From positions 62,001 to 126,000 of the forward strand of contig NZ_SIHI01000003.1 in assembly GCF_007859735.1 (NCBI RefSeq): a DNA stretch of 64,000 nt, written 5' to 3'. A model generated the notes under the pieces. It did not search any database. It was not told the DNA's origin and saw only the letters and a program-made list of their open reading frames with translations. Made by a program: the position numbers and the translations under genes. This stretch comes from Thalassoglobus neptunius. GTDB taxonomy: Bacteria; Planctomycetota; Planctomycetia; Planctomycetales; Planctomycetaceae. Shown here piece by piece: positions 9,107-19,248 of this stretch; position 1 is the first letter of the stretch; the number at the start of each line of letters is the position of its first letter.

Positions 9107-9946
9107 ATGATCGAAAACCTGCCGCTGAAATCCATCGAGCATGGTGGACTCACGATTGAAGGCTACTCACGAGCTGCGGTCCAAACGTACTGGCGAATCC
9201 CGGAACTCAAAGTTGGATTCGATCTGGGTGGCAGTCCATGGTCATTTATGGGTACGCAAACTTTTTTCATCTCGCATGCCCATCTCGACCATATGGCCGC
9301 TTTGCCTGCTTATGTCGCCCGGCGGCGCATGATGAAAATGGAGCCACCAACCATTTACGTTCCTGCGGCAGTTGCTGAATCCGTTCAGAAGATGCTTCGA
9401 TCGTGGCAGAAACTTGATCGCGGCCGAATGATCTGTCAGCTCGTGGGTGCAGAGCCCGGAATGGAATACGAACTCTCACGCGAACATGTCGTCACCACCT
9501 TTGCGACAAAACACACGGTGCCGTCCCTCGGTTATGTCGTCTGGGAACGACGGAAGAAACTCAAGCCAGAATTCCAGGACCTTTCCGGAACCGAGATTCG
9601 TGATCTGCGAATGAAAGGTGTCGAAGTCAGCGCAGAGATTCGAATGCCGATTGTTTGTTATTGTGGAGACACTGCCCCACAAGGACTGGACCACTGCGAT
9701 GCGGTCTTTCAATCGAAGATTCTGATCACAGAACTGACGTTCTTTCGTCCCGAACACCGCAAAGAGAAGATTCACAAGTTCGGCCATACCCATCTCGACG
9801 ACCTGATCGAGCGCGCCGATCGGTTTCAAAACGAACTCGTCATTCTTGGCCACTTCAGCACGCGCTATCACGAAGAACAGATTCGGCGAGCCGTCGAGAA
9901 GCGATTGCCTGAGAACCTGAAGAAGCGTGCCATGCTTTGGCTATGA
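9107..9946 (+). CDS. MBL-fold metallo-hydrolase, ribonuclease Z-like
   Basis: The 279-residue protein carries the metallo-beta-lactamase signature HAHLDH at residues 57-62, a second metal region around KHTVPSLGY, an Asp in CGDT, and a C-terminal GHFSTRYH region. This layout is that of RNase Z/ElaC-like proteins, with HxHxDH followed by the late Asp and His ligands, and the length fits. RNase Z trims the 3' end of tRNA precursors, but several MBL subfamilies share this layout, so the substrate is uncertain. It is cytoplasmic (no signal peptide) and appears monocistronic. The tandem 8-bp repeat array lies about 80 bases beyond its stop. Confidence 0.85.
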   Translation: MIENLPLKSIEHGGLTIEGYSRAAVQTYWRIPELKVGFDLGGSPWSFMGTQTFFISHAHLDHMAALPAYVARRRMMKMEPPTIYVPAAVAESVQKMLRSWQKLDRGRMICQLVGAEPGMEYELSREHVVTTFATKHTVPSLGYVVWERRKKLKPEFQDLSGTEIRDLRMKGVEVSAEIRMPIVCYCGDTAPQGLDHCDAVFQSKILITELTFFRPEHRKEKIHKFGHTHLDDLIERADRFQNELVILGHFSTRYHEEQIRRAVEKRLPENLKKRAMLWL

Positions 9947-10022
9947 CAGCTTTGAAGAGTTAACGGCTTTGAAGGGACATCCGTGTTCTGAAGCTACGTA
10001 AGTTTCAGCCGCCCAGCGTTTT

Positions 10023-10238
10023 GACGATTCAGCGATTCAGCGATTCAGCGATTCAGCGATTCAGCGATTCAGCGATTCAACGATTCAACGATTCAACGAT
10101 TCAACGATTCAACGATTCAACGATTCAACGATTCAACGATTCAACGATTCAACGATTCAACGATTCAACGATTCAACGATTCAACGATTCAACGATTCAA
10201 CGATTCAACGATTCAACGATTCAACGATTCAACGATTC
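10023..10238. repeat. 27-unit 8-bp tandem array
   Basis: Exact octamers: one gacgattc, six agcgattc (10031-10078) and twenty aacgattc (10079-10238), uninterrupted. It is a simple-sequence (VNTR) locus in intergenic DNA. The two homogeneous blocks differ at a single base, which points to expansion of a mutated unit by slippage. No -35/-10 boxes lie beside it, so a switch on promoter spacing is not indicated. Confidence 0.98.
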
Positions 10239-10317
10239 CCCACGGTGATCGCAAACTCAGTGAGCCCAAACTCAGCTGAGCGATTCAGTTGCTCAAAGCT
10301 CTTAAGCACCCGATATC

Positions 10318-10361
10318 AAAAATCCCCCGATCGACGCATCAGCCGATCGGGGGGATTTTTT
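10318..10361. terminator. Bidirectional intrinsic terminator, glyA side
   Basis: Arms around aatcccccgatcg (10321-10333) and cgatcggggggatt (10344-10357) form a GC-rich stem with one extra G, flanked by A-rich sequence on the left and T-rich on the right. It can therefore stop transcription in both directions. It lies about 25 bases beyond the glyA stop codon. Confidence 0.9.
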
Positions 10362-10385
10362 CTATCCGTAGGATCTATTCAGAAA

Positions 10386-11630
10386 TCAGGAGCTGATTCC
10401 GGGAACAGGGAAGTTCTTCGCAAACTGAGCGATTTCACTTCGAATCGCCTGAACTTTGGACTCGTCATCAGTCGACCGGAGAACTCTGAGAATCCAATCT
10501 CCGACCTGTTTCATCTCAGCTTCTTTCATCCCGCGTGTCGTCAACGCAGCGGTTCCGATTCGGACGCCACTTGGATCGAGTGGTTTGCGTTGATCGAAGG
10601 GAATCATGTTCTTGTTGACGGTAATGCCTGCGCGATCGAGAGCTTCTTCTGCGATCTTTCCAGTGAGATCGATCGCGGTCATGTCGCAAAGCATCAGGTG
10701 ATTGTCAGTTCCTCCACTCGCGAGACGAATTCCGCCCGCGACGAGAGTTTCCGCCAGTGCCTGTGCGTTCGCAATGACCTGCTCGGCGTATGCCTTGAAG
10801 GTGGGTTGCTGGGCTTCATGAAAACAGACTGCTTTGGCCGCGACGATGTGCATCAATGGCCCTCCCTGCAGTCCCGGAAAGACGGTCTTGTCGACAGCCT
10901 TTGCGTGTTCGGACTTGCAGAGAATAAATCCGGAACGTGGACCACGCAGCGTCTTGTGAGAGGTTGAAGTCACGAAGTCCGCAACTTCAACTGGATTGTT
11001 GTGACATCCCCCAGCAACGAGTCCGGCGTAGTGAGCCATATCGACCATCAGCAGCGCGCCGTTTTCCTTCGCGATCTCAGCAAACTTGGGATGATCGATT
11101 TCGCGTGGATAGGCACTTGCCCCAGCGACGATCATTTTCGGTTTGTGCTCTTTCGCGAGCGAGGCAACCTGATCGAAATCGATTCTGTGATCGGACTCAC
11201 GAACACCGTAATGAACGACGTTGTACAACTGCCCCGAGAAATTCAGGTGCATGCCGTGTGTGAGGTGTCCCCCGTGGGCAAGGTCCATGGCGAGGATCGT
11301 ATCACCGGGCTTCAGCTGAGACATGTAGACCGCCATGTTCGCCTGCGAACCAGCATGTGGCTGCACATTGGCGTGGTCTGCCCCAAAGAGCTGACAGACA
11401 CGGTCGCGTGCCAGCACTTCGACTTCGTCGACGAACTCGCATCCGCCGTAGTAGCGGCGACCGGGATACCCTTCAGCGTATTTGTTCGTCAGAACTGTCC
11501 CGGCAGCTTCCTGAATGGCTGCGCTGGTGTAGTTCTCCGAAGCGATTAATTCGAGGCCTTCTACCTGTCGGGTTCGTTCACGCAGAATCGATTCCCAAAC
11601 TGCAGAATCGCACTCCTGAAGGGCTGACAT
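10386..11630 (-). CDS. glyA: Serine hydroxymethyltransferase
   Basis: The 414-residue protein is a full-length SHMT: it converts serine and tetrahydrofolate to glycine and 5,10-methylene-THF with pyridoxal phosphate, in the cytoplasm. The PLP lysine is K226 in [11 protein letters not shown]. Other family blocks are visible: [43 protein letters not shown] and FPGLQGGP. The ATG is preceded by an AAGGAAAG ribosome site. The gene is monocistronic, bounded downstream by the bidirectional terminator, and reads away from the pectate lyase gene. No glycine or folate riboswitch could be recognised in the 400-base leader region. Confidence 0.98.
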   Translation of the reverse strand: MSALQECDSAVWESILRERTRQVEGLELIASENYTSAAIQEAAGTVLTNKYAEGYPGRRYYGGCEFVDEVEVLARDRVCQLFGADHANVQPHAGSQANMAVYMSQLKPGDTILAMDLAHGGHLTHGMHLNFSGQLYNVVHYGVRESDHRIDFDQVASLAKEHKPKMIVAGASAYPREIDHPKFAEIAKENGALLMVDMAHYAGLVAGGCHNNPVEVADFVTSTSHKTLRGPRSGFILCKSEHAKAVDKTVFPGLQGGPLMHIVAAKAVCFHEAQQPTFKAYAEQVIANAQALAETLVAGGIRLASGGTDNHLMLCDMTAIDLTGKIAEEALDRAGITVNKNMIPFDQRKPLDPSGVRIGTAALTTRGMKEAEMKQVGDWILRVLRSTDDESKVQAIRSEIAQFAKNFPVPGISS

Positions 11631-12031
11631 GATCTTTCCTTTTCAATAAGCAACAATTGATGTAACTTTGAGCCTGCGAACCGATGGTCATTCTGGTTCG
11701 ACGCACTGCACTCATCGCCCCCCAATTTATAGTGTTGGCCCGGTCCAGAAACCACCATGCACATGCTGGGCTCCTAGAATCGACAAATGGGATTCGTAGA
11801 TGACGGAAATCGCTTGAGGACGAATTGTTCCCACCTAATTGTTTTTGTTCTTCGACCAATTGACCAAAACCATTGTTCGCACAACTTTTGTGACAAAAAC
11901 TCCCCTCCGGATGTTCATCAAAAGACCGAATTCCTCTCGAATTTTCTGCCCGTCTTCCCTTGAACCTCTGAGAATCGGCAGACCGAGAAAACGAGCTGAC
12001 TGCTCCAACAACACTGCAACTTGAGACAGCC
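11631..12031. other. Divergent intergenic region glyA / pectate lyase
   Basis: A 401-base region that must contain both promoters. On the minus strand a tataaat stretch (plus 11729-11735) could be a -10 for glyA, but no good -35 is spaced to it. A GGTTCGACGC stretch near 11695 resembles a tRNA T-arm but has no cloverleaf around it. I see no gene here. Confidence 0.4.
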
Positions 12032-13474
12032 ATGAAACACCTTCGCTTGCTGACAGCTCTCTGGATGCTCTTCATGGGATGGGGAATCGACGCCGATGCT
12101 GACGACAAAGTTGTTCAGAATGCAAAGGAAACGATGATTCGGGCGACTCGGTACTTTCACGACGAGGTCGCTCGTCACGGGGGCTACGTCTATCACTATT
12201 CCCCCGACCTGAAAGTGAGATGGGGCGAAGGACTGGCGACGGAAGATCAAATCTGGGTTCAACCTCCCGGCACACCGACAGTCGGAATGGCATACCTGGA
12301 AGCGTACTCAGCCACGCTCGATCGAGAGTTTCTCGTTGCAGCCAAAGACGCGGCCGAAGCCCTGGCATATGGACAGCTTCAATCCGGAGGATGGGCGAAC
12401 TGCGTCGACTTCAATCCCGCGGGAGAACGGGTCTACCTGTACCGCAACGGAAAAGGCCGGGGACGCAACAATTCTTCTCTCGACGACGGACAAACCCAAT
12501 CGGCGTTGTTGTTCCTGATTCGGATGGATGGGGTTCTTCAGTTTCGGGACGAGACCATTCACGATGCTGCGATGGTCGGGCTCGATGCTGTCCTCAACGC
12601 TCAATTCCCGAACGGTGGATTTCCTCAGAGTTGGACCGAGCCGGTTGAAGATCGTCCTGTCCTCAAAGCCAAATATCCTGACCACGACTGGCGAACCGAG
12701 GGCCGAATCAAAAACTACTGGGACATGTACACGCTCAACGACAACGTGTGCGGATATCTCGCCCAAACGCTGATCGCCGCCCATGAAACCTACCGGGATG
12801 AGCGAAGTCTTCAGGCTCTTCGAAAGTTGGGGGACTTTCTGATTCTTGCACAAATGCCCGAACCGCAACCGGGTTGGGCTCAGCAATACAACCCTGACAT
12901 GGAACCGATCTGGGCAAGGAAGTTCGAACCTCCGGGAGTTTCCGGCGATGAGACTCAGGAAGCGATTGAAACACTTCTGCAAATTGCCAAGTACACAGGA
13001 GACGATCGGTATCTTGAACCGATCCCGGCTGCGCTCGACTATCTCGATCGGTCCGTGCTCCCTGACGGTCAACTGGCTCGCTATTACGAACTCAAAACGA
13101 ACCGGCCACTCTACATGAAGCGGTCAGGAGGCACTTATTCGCTGACTTACGATTCCTCAAACCTGCCGAGTCATTACGGCTGGAAAACTTCTGCGAAAAT
13201 CGACAGCCTTCGCCAGTCCTATGAGCAACAGCGAGCCCATCAACTCGTCGCCGAGCCATTCGATATCGAGTCGTTGGAATCACGTGCAGAACAGATCATC
13301 AAAGACCTTGATCGACAGGGACGATGGGTGACGACCGCTTCCGGTGAACGGCTCGTCGGACAACCGAAAATCCGGGCTGGCGATCAGTACATCAGCAGCG
13401 AAGTTTTCAGCGTGAACCTCATCACTCTCAGCACTTACCTGAAAACAATGGCCGCAGCACTCGCCTCCAGGTAA
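12032..13474 (+). CDS. Exported pectate lyase, PL10-like
   Basis: The 480-residue protein has a signal peptide (about residues 1-22) and the layout of family 10 polysaccharide lyases (Pec_lyase), an alpha/alpha toroid that cleaves polygalacturonate by beta-elimination. Supporting motifs are the Trp/Gly-rich [11 protein letters not shown] block, [18 protein letters not shown] and the [15 protein letters not shown] region near the C-terminal end. It is probably periplasmic or secreted and would feed uronate oligomers to the cell. No transporter or uronate pathway genes are adjacent, so it stands alone. It is convergent with trpA with only 65 bases between them. Confidence 0.85.
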   Translation: MKHLRLLTALWMLFMGWGIDADADDKVVQNAKETMIRATRYFHDEVARHGGYVYHYSPDLKVRWGEGLATEDQIWVQPPGTPTVGMAYLEAYSATLDREFLVAAKDAAEALAYGQLQSGGWANCVDFNPAGERVYLYRNGKGRGRNNSSLDDGQTQSALLFLIRMDGVLQFRDETIHDAAMVGLDAVLNAQFPNGGFPQSWTEPVEDRPVLKAKYPDHDWRTEGRIKNYWDMYTLNDNVCGYLAQTLIAAHETYRDERSLQALRKLGDFLILAQMPEPQPGWAQQYNPDMEPIWARKFEPPGVSGDETQEAIETLLQIAKYTGDDRYLEPIPAALDYLDRSVLPDGQLARYYELKTNRPLYMKRSGGTYSLTYDSSNLPSHYGWKTSAKIDSLRQSYEQQRAHQLVAEPFDIESLESRAEQIIKDLDRQGRWVTTASGERLVGQPKIRAGDQYISSEVFSVNLITLSTYLKTMAAALASR

Positions 13475-13539
13475 ACCAATCTTCCGAAAAGACCTTAAAG
13501 TCTTTCACGAAATCGCTTCGTAGCACAAACGAAGAGGCT

Positions 13540-14355
13540 CTACTTTGTGTGCGTCGCAGTGACCATGTCGCCAGCGAGTTTCGTGAGTTCTTTCTGCAGA
13601 TCTTCTGATGAGAGTGTTTTGTCAGCAAGCTCTTGAAAACGCCTGACAATCGCTGAGCCGATGATGACTCCGTCCGCCAAACCTCGCAGCGGTTCGACAT
13701 GATCGGGCTTACTGATTCCGAATCCGACTGCGAGTGGAAGGTCGGTCTCTTCGCGAAGCCACTTCAACTGATCAAGCAAGGAATCCGCAACTCGCTCTCG
13801 TTCACCGGTCGTCCCAGCCACAGCGATGCAGTAAACGAACCCCGAACAAGATTTCAGAATCTTGCGGACCCGTTCTCTCGGGCTTGTGGGAGCAACGAGT
13901 TGAATCAGGTCCAACCCCGCACCTTTGACTTTCTCGAACACCTCCGCTGCCTCATCTCCGGGCAGATCCGGAATAATCAATCCGCTGATTCCGGACTCAA
14001 CGCAGGAAGACAAGAACTGATCGACACCGGTGCGAAAGACAATCGCGAAGCTGACCATCGCCACAAGCGGGGGAAGTTCCTCGTGATCGAGTTCTCCCAA
14101 CGCTTTGAAAATCTGCGAGACAGAGACTTTCGATTCGAGCGCTCGCGTATACGACGCCTGAATCACCGGGCCATCGGCAATGGGATCGCTGTACGGAAAC
14201 CCGATTTCGATCATATCGACATTCGAAGCTCCCAGCGTGCGAATCACCTGTTGGGTGGCTGCGAGATCGGGATCGCCAGCGGTAATAAATGGCATGAATG
14301 CCATTTGGTTTTGTTCTTTTAAGCTGGCGAAGACGGCTGAAATGCGTGAGTCCAC
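13540..14355 (-). CDS. trpA: Tryptophan synthase alpha subunit
   Basis: TrpA cleaves indole-3-glycerol phosphate to indole and glyceraldehyde 3-phosphate, passing indole to TrpB. The 271-residue TIM-barrel protein has both catalytic residues, E50 in MIEIGFPYSDP and D61 in DPIADGP, and the phosphate-binding GFGIS and GVIIGSA blocks. I place the start at a GTG (14355) with a GGAG ribosome site seven bases upstream. The frame stays open another 225 codons, but that upstream part runs across the trpB 3' end and has no TrpA-like sequence. The gene lies 112 bases downstream of trpB on the same strand and probably shares its transcript. Confidence 0.95.
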   Translation of the reverse strand: MDSRISAVFASLKEQNQMAFMPFITAGDPDLAATQQVIRTLGASNVDMIEIGFPYSDPIADGPVIQASYTRALESKVSVSQIFKALGELDHEELPPLVAMVSFAIVFRTGVDQFLSSCVESGISGLIIPDLPGDEAAEVFEKVKGAGLDLIQLVAPTSPRERVRKILKSCSGFVYCIAVAGTTGERERVADSLLDQLKWLREETDLPLAVGFGISKPDHVEPLRGLADGVIIGSAIVRRFQELADKTLSSEDLQKELTKLAGDMVTATHTK

Positions 14356-14467
14356 TCGGGATCTCCGTTGAAATGACTTCGGTAATGACTTCAGTGTTGT
14401 ATCAGTAGGTGGAATCAGTAATGGCCGCGATCGAGCGACTCGATAGGACGCTTTAGCTGTTGCCGCC

Positions 14468-15673
14468 TTACATTTCAATTCCGGTAAGGCGTGCCACTTC
14501 ACTAATGTCTTTGTCCCCGCGTCCCGAAAGGCAGACGACGACAATCTCATCGGGTGATCGCTTTTGCGCTGCTTTGACTGCGTGGGCGACAGCATGGGAA
14601 CTTTCGACCGCAGGCAAAATCCCTTCAAGTTTGGCAACGAGCTGGAACATCTCCAAAGCTTCGTCATCGGTGGCGACGGTGTATTGAACGCGACCGGATT
14701 CTTTCCAGTAGCTGTGTTCCGGTCCCACTCCCGGGTAATCCAGTCCGGCTGAAATCGAATGGACATCCTGGGTTTGCCCGTCTTCATCCTGCATGACGTA
14801 GCTGAAACTGCCGTGCAGAACCCCTTTGCTCCCGTAAGTGAGAGGACTCGCATGATCTCCGGGCTGTGTCCCGCGTCCACCTGCTTCGACGCCCGTGAGG
14901 CTGACGTCGTAGTCTTCCACGAATGGATAGAACATCCCGGCGGCATTGGAACCGCCTCCCACACAGGCGATAACTTCGTTCGGAAGCTGTCCGGTTTCGT
15001 CGAGGCATTGCTGGCGAGCTTCGCTTCCAATCACCGACTGGAAATCGCGAACAATCATCGGGAACGGGTGCGGACCGACAGCAGACCCGAGGATGTAGTG
15101 CGTGGTGTCAACACTGGCCATCCAGTCTCGCATCGCTTCGTTGATAGCGTCCCGGAGAGTTCGAGAGCCCGATGTGACTGAGCGAACTTCTGCTCCCATG
15201 TTTCGCATGAGGAACACGTTCAGCTTTTGCCGCCGAATGTCTTCTTCGCCCATATAAACGACGCAATCGAGACCGAATCGCGCACACGCCGTTGCCGAAG
15301 CGACACCGTGTTGACCGGCTCCGGTTTCTGCGATCACCCGTTTTTTGCCCATTCGAAGCGTGAGCAGTGCCTGTCCGATCGTGTTGTTGATCTTGTGAGC
15401 ACCGGTGTGATTCAAGTCTTCCCGCTTGAAATAGATCTTCGCTCCACCGGCGTGTTCAGTAAGTCGTTCAGCAAAATACAACGGACTGGGACGACCGACG
15501 TAGGTCTTGAGAAGGTGATCCAGTTGGGACTGAAAGTCTGGATCGGCCTTGGAACGCAAATACTCTTCGTGAAGCTGGTCCAGGGCCTCCATGAGTGTTT
15601 CGGGAACAAATCGGCGACCGAACTCTCCGAATCGTCCTTCTGCGTCAGGAACACTCTTGGTGGCATTCGACAT
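14468..15673 (-). CDS. trpB: Tryptophan synthase beta subunit
   Basis: The 401-residue PLP enzyme condenses indole with serine to make tryptophan. The PLP lysine is K94 in HTGAHKINN, the phosphate-binding glycine loop is GGGSNAAG, and the sequence has the TrpB1-type blocks [11 protein letters not shown] and GRGDKD. It precedes trpA, the usual order, but no trpC, trpD, trpE or trpF lies in the window, so the pathway is split. The ATG has a GAGAGAG ribosome site. It reads away from the ketose epimerase-like gene across a 382-base spacer; no leader peptide or attenuator was recognised. Confidence 0.98.
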   Translation of the reverse strand: MSNATKSVPDAEGRFGEFGRRFVPETLMEALDQLHEEYLRSKADPDFQSQLDHLLKTYVGRPSPLYFAERLTEHAGGAKIYFKREDLNHTGAHKINNTIGQALLTLRMGKKRVIAETGAGQHGVASATACARFGLDCVVYMGEEDIRRQKLNVFLMRNMGAEVRSVTSGSRTLRDAINEAMRDWMASVDTTHYILGSAVGPHPFPMIVRDFQSVIGSEARQQCLDETGQLPNEVIACVGGGSNAAGMFYPFVEDYDVSLTGVEAGGRGTQPGDHASPLTYGSKGVLHGSFSYVMQDEDGQTQDVHSISAGLDYPGVGPEHSYWKESGRVQYTVATDDEALEMFQLVAKLEGILPAVESSHAVAHAVKAAQKRSPDEIVVVCLSGRGDKDISEVARLTGIEM

Positions 15674-16055
15674 TATCTACTCTCTCAGTCTCGTTGTGTT
15701 GCAGCTGTTCGACACTTAGCATTGTTGATCTGACGCGAGTCGGCAAGGACAGGTTCAGTTCAGATTGCTTCGCAGCACGATCCACGAGTTTCGCGTCGCA
15801 CTTCCGAGATTATTTCGAGGCTTGCGAGAACGTCAACGAATTCGGATCGATTTCAATTTTCATTTCGAAAGAAAGCCAACATTCCGCATGGAATCCTTCG
15901 AGATGTCCGCAACTCAAGCGAGAAACGGCGTTCTTGTCGACGTTGATTGACCGTGATGGAAAATTGAAGTCCAATGCGCCCATCAAAAATTGCTCATTTG
16001 TGCTCCATGACCGAAGAATGTCGCGGAGCAGACACTTGAATCGAGGAAGACAAAT
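15674..16055. other. Divergent intergenic region trpB / epimerase, no gene seen
   Basis: A 382-base region between divergent genes. Short open frames here lack ribosome sites and plausible composition. No clear promoter boxes, operator or attenuator could be assigned. Confidence 0.5.
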
Positions 16056-16898
16056 ATGAAGTACGGTCTGAATCTGCTGCTCTGGACGTCCGGTGTCGAT
16101 GAATCGATTTTCCCAACTTTGGACAAAATCAAGGAGTGGGGCTACGATGGCGTCGAATTGCCCGTCTTTGAAATGGACGAGGCCGCTTATACCAAAATCG
16201 GATCGAAGCTGGACGAACTCGGTTTCGGACGGACAGCTGTCACCGTCTGTACTGCTGAAGAAAATCCGATTTCGGAAGATGCCGCAATCCGCGAAGCAGG
16301 CGTCAATCGGCTGAAAAAAGCAATCGACATGTGCGCTGCATCAGGTTGCACACACCTCTTGGGACCAATCCACTCCGCGCTGGGGCATTTCGTTGGTCGG
16401 GGGCGAACCGAAGAGGAATGGAAGTGGGGCCAGGAAAGTCTCGCCAAAGCTGCGGACTATGCTCAATCCAATGACGTCACTCTCGTCGTCGAGTATCTCA
16501 ATCGTTTCGAGTGCTATTTCCTGAACTGTGCCGAAGACACCGCACGTTTCTGTCGGGAAGTGAATCATCCGCATCTGAAAATGATGTACGACACATTTCA
16601 CGCGAACATCGAAGAAAAATCTCCGAGCGGAGCGATCAAGGCCTGCCAGGATCAATTGGTTCACATTCATATTTCAGAGAATGACCGGTCGACTCCGGGC
16701 GAAGGGGGCGTCAACTGGGATGAGAACTTCAAAGCAATCAAAGAGTCTGGCTATGACGGTTGGCTGATGATTGAAGCGTTCGGTCTCGCCCTGCCGGAAC
16801 TGGCCGCCGCAACCATGATCTGGCGAAGCATGTTCCCCAGCGAAGAGCATCTCGCCAAAGAAGGACTGAAATTCATGAAGTCTCGAATGGAGGGATAA
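16056..16898 (+). CDS. Ketose 3-epimerase-like sugar isomerase (TIM barrel)
   Basis: The 280-residue cytoplasmic protein belongs to the xylose-isomerase-like TIM barrels, closest in layout to D-tagatose/D-psicose 3-epimerases. The four expected metal or catalytic residues are E146 (VVEYLNRFE), D179 (MMYDTFH), H205 (VHIHISEND) and E240 (MIEAF). Their spacing equals that of the known Glu152/Asp185/His211/Glu246 set of the Pseudomonas cichorii enzyme. It would interconvert ketohexoses at C3 using a divalent metal; the true substrate is not readable from sequence. The ATG has a GAGGAAGA ribosome site. Monocistronic, with its own terminator. Confidence 0.85.
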   Translation: MKYGLNLLLWTSGVDESIFPTLDKIKEWGYDGVELPVFEMDEAAYTKIGSKLDELGFGRTAVTVCTAEENPISEDAAIREAGVNRLKKAIDMCAASGCTHLLGPIHSALGHFVGRGRTEEEWKWGQESLAKAADYAQSNDVTLVVEYLNRFECYFLNCAEDTARFCREVNHPHLKMMYDTFHANIEEKSPSGAIKACQDQLVHIHISENDRSTPGEGGVNWDENFKAIKESGYDGWLMIEAFGLALPELAAATMIWRSMFPSEEHLAKEGLKFMKSRMEG

Positions 16899-16952
16899 AT
16901 TTCCCCCTTCTCCGAAAGAGATTTCCACGGACGATGGATGATCTCACTCACG

Positions 16953-16996
16953 CAATTGGCCCAGGAAGTTCATTCTCGGGCCAATTGTTTCTTTTC
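16953..16996 (+). terminator. Intrinsic terminator of the epimerase gene
   Basis: A 9-bp perfect stem (aattggccc / gggccaatt), a 15-nt loop and a T-rich tail (gtttctttt), about 55 bases after the stop codon. Confidence 0.85.
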
Positions 16997-17086
16997 AACG
17001 ACGTGTTGAAGTGTTCTTCTCAAAAGTGCACAACACGTCACTGCCCGAGCGTGGGCGAACATCATGCGACTGAGGAAATTTGATTG

Positions 17087-18604
17087 ATGGCGGAAGTCGG
17101 AAAAGTTTATCTGGTCGGAGGCGGTCCCGGTGATCCCGGATTGTTGACGCTCAAGGCGAAACGCTGCCTCGAAATCGCGGACGTCGTGTTGTACGACGGC
17201 CTCGTGAATCCACTTCTGCTGAGATACACCAAAGCGACAGCTGAGAGAACAAACCGAGTCGGCACGGGATCAAAGCGACGAATCGATCAGGACGAGATCA
17301 ACAAGCGGCTTGTCGAAGCTGCCCAAGCTGGAAAGACCGTCGTCCGCCTCAAGGGGGGAGATCCGTATATCTTCGGTCGGGGGAGTGAAGAGGCATTGGC
17401 TCTCGCTGAAGCTGGGATTCCCTTTGAAGTGGTCCCCGGGATCACTGCGGCAACGGCAGCTGCGGCGTATTCAGGGATATCTTTGACCCATCGGAAGTTG
17501 GCTTCGGCTGTGGCCTTCATAACCGGTCACGAAGCCCCGACGAAACCGCAGTCGGCTCTGGATTATGAGCAACTGGTCAAATTCCCCGGCACGCTCGTTT
17601 TCTACATGGGATTGCATCGGCTCCCCGAGATCGCGAAGTCTCTGATCTCAAGCGGGATGGATCCGGAAACGTCGACTCTGGTCATCTCAAAAGCCAGCAC
17701 TCCTCTTCAACGAAGTGTGCATGCCTCTCTCAAAGACATTGGCGAGCGGGTTGCCGAGGCGAATCTGCCAGCTCCTTCGCTGATTGTGGTGGGCGAATGC
17801 ACTCGACATCGAGAGCAGATCAACTGGTTCGAAACGCTTCCACTGATCGGCCAAACGATTGGCATTGCCCGCCCTGAACATCAAGCGGATGAAGTGATCG
17901 ATCAGGCCATCCAACTTGGTGCTGCCCCGATTCTGATGCCTGCGATCAAGACTTCACCACTCTCTGACTGGACGGAAGTGGATCAAGTCATCGAAACACT
18001 CGAAGAGTTTGACTGGATCGTGTTCACAAGCGTGAACGGTGTCGATGCTTTTCTCGGGCGACTCTGGGAACTCGGATGCGACGCGAGACGCTTTGGAGGA
18101 ACAAAGATCGCCTGCATTGGCCCAGCAACAGCCAAACGCCTCGAAGAGTATTCGATCCGCCCGGATCTGGTCCCTTCGGTCTATCGAGGAGAAGAACTCG
18201 CCGAGGCAATGAGACCACATGTCCAAGGAAAGTCAGTTCTCTGGGCGCGGGCAAACCGTGGTCGAGAAGTCATTCCGGAAACGCTCATTTCCGCCGGAGC
18301 TGAGTTTCGGAGCCTCGTTGTTTATCAACACCTTGACGTCCCTTCATTCCCGAATTCTGCAATCGACTCTCTCCGTCATGGGAAACTCGACTGGATCGCG
18401 CTTAGCAGTCCGACCATTGCACGCAATGTCGCGGAACGAATACAGGAACTGTCGCTGAATCAGCTGCCGAAATTCGCGGCCATCAGCCCAGTGACTCAGG
18501 AAGCGGCCGAACAAGCCGGTTTAACGATCTCTGCTGTCGCGCAGGAATACACCTGGCCGGGACTGTTTCAGTCGATCGTCGAGTTGCAAGAGAACCACAT
18601 CTAA
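17087..18604 (+). CDS. cobA-hemD: Uroporphyrinogen-III C-methyltransferase / uroporphyrinogen-III synthase fusion
   Basis: The 505-residue fusion joins two consecutive steps of tetrapyrrole synthesis. Residues 1 to about 245 are a SUMT (CobA) with GGGPGDPGLLTLKA, the RLKGGDPYIFGRG loop, VVPGITAA and the HRKLASAVAFITGHE block. It transfers two methyls from SAM to give precorrin-2 for siroheme or cobalamin. Residues about 250-505 are HemD, with VFTSVNGVDAFL, IGPATAKRL, ALSSPTIARN and AAISPVTQEAAEQAG, which cyclises hydroxymethylbilane to uroporphyrinogen III. Such fusions are known in several bacterial phyla. A TTG directly in front of the ATG (17084) is an alternative start; a GAGGA site serves either. 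Confidence 0.94.
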   Translation: MAEVGKVYLVGGGPGDPGLLTLKAKRCLEIADVVLYDGLVNPLLLRYTKATAERTNRVGTGSKRRIDQDEINKRLVEAAQAGKTVVRLKGGDPYIFGRGSEEALALAEAGIPFEVVPGITAATAAAAYSGISLTHRKLASAVAFITGHEAPTKPQSALDYEQLVKFPGTLVFYMGLHRLPEIAKSLISSGMDPETSTLVISKASTPLQRSVHASLKDIGERVAEANLPAPSLIVVGECTRHREQINWFETLPLIGQTIGIARPEHQADEVIDQAIQLGAAPILMPAIKTSPLSDWTEVDQVIETLEEFDWIVFTSVNGVDAFLGRLWELGCDARRFGGTKIACIGPATAKRLEEYSIRPDLVPSVYRGEELAEAMRPHVQGKSVLWARANRGREVIPETLISAGAEFRSLVVYQHLDVPSFPNSAIDSLRHGKLDWIALSSPTIARNVAERIQELSLNQLPKFAAISPVTQEAAEQAGLTISAVAQEYTWPGLFQSIVELQENHI

Positions 18605-18668
18605 GAAAATCCGCTGTTGGCCCGAATTATCTCGCCATCTTCACCCGCGAGACAAACACCTTTGCATA

Positions 18669-18700
18669 GAAAAACCGGTCGCGGAGATGCGACCGGTTTG
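18669..18700 (-). terminator. Intrinsic terminator downstream of the ferredoxin gene
   Basis: An 11-bp perfect stem (aaaccggtcgc / gcgaccggttt) with a 6-nt loop. Read on the minus strand it is followed by a T run, so it fits the ferredoxin gene; the T run on the plus strand is poor. Confidence 0.8.
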
Positions 18701-18772
18701 AATTCCAGCAGTCCGGAACCGGAGTGAACGCTTCCGCCACACCGTTATCGCTCAACTGAGCGGTCTTCTCGA

Positions 18773-19057
18773 CTAGCCGACGTCGCCACCGAGAGCTTCT
18801 TTTTTCTCAGTGATCACTGGGCATTGAGGAGCCATTTCAGCGTTGAGCTCAGTGTATCCCGCCCATTCTTCTGGAAGGTTATCTTCGTGGAAGATCGCTT
18901 CGACTGGGCACTCCGGAACACAGGCTTCGCAGTCAATACATTCATCAGGATGAATGTAGAGAATTGCTTCACCTTCGTAGAAACATTCGACGGGGCAAAC
19001 GACAACGCAGTCGGTGTATTTGCAGTTAAAACATGGTTCCGCGACGACATGTGTCAT
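18773..19057 (-). CDS. fdxA: 7Fe/8Fe-type ferredoxin (FdxA-like)
   Basis: A 94-residue soluble electron carrier. The N-terminal cluster motif [18 protein letters not shown] and the second motif [16 protein letters not shown] match FdxA-type ferredoxins, which hold a [3Fe-4S] and a [4Fe-4S] cluster. The C-terminal extension ([20 protein letters not shown]) is also typical of that group. The redox partner is not evident from the neighbours. An AAGGAAAAG ribosome site precedes the ATG, and a minus-strand terminator follows. Confidence 0.92.
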   Translation of the reverse strand: MTHVVAEPCFNCKYTDCVVVCPVECFYEGEAILYIHPDECIDCEACVPECPVEAIFHEDNLPEEWAGYTELNAEMAPQCPVITEKKEALGGDVG

Positions 19058-19248
19058 CAGACTTTTCCTTTTCCGGATGCAACAGATTGCGAAAGTAAAA
19101 ATTCACGGCAACTCAAAGCAAAACAATGCTGCCACAAATCATATGTTCGGCCAGTTATCTCGTTGTAGGACGGCAAAAATATGGTGTCAAGACATTTTGC
19201 CTATCCTCCGATCGCTTGATCACTGTATTGAGATTTGGTCTCAATTGA

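Larger units (their letters stand above)
9947..10385. other. Intergenic region holding 8-bp array and terminator
   Basis: These 439 bases between the convergent RNase Z-like gene and glyA contain the 216-base tandem array and a bidirectional terminator, described separately. The long open frame across the array is a by-product of the 8-bp period (an eight-residue translation cycle) and is not a gene. Confidence 0.85.

Noticed and set aside
10023-10238. Possible CRISPR array
   Set aside because: Units are 8 bases and directly adjacent; there are no spacers and no cas genes.
10021-10248. 75-codon open frame with a repeating eight-residue translation
   Set aside because: It is produced by the 8-bp DNA repeat; no ribosome site and no protein-like sequence outside the repeat.
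11660-11740. tRNA-like T-arm GGTTCGACGC
   Set aside because: No acceptor stem, D-arm or anticodon arm can be folded around it.
14356-15030. 225-codon upstream extension of the trpA frame
   Set aside because: It lies antiphase across the trpB 3' half, with no similarity to TrpA; the GTG at 14355 with its GGAG site explains the true start.
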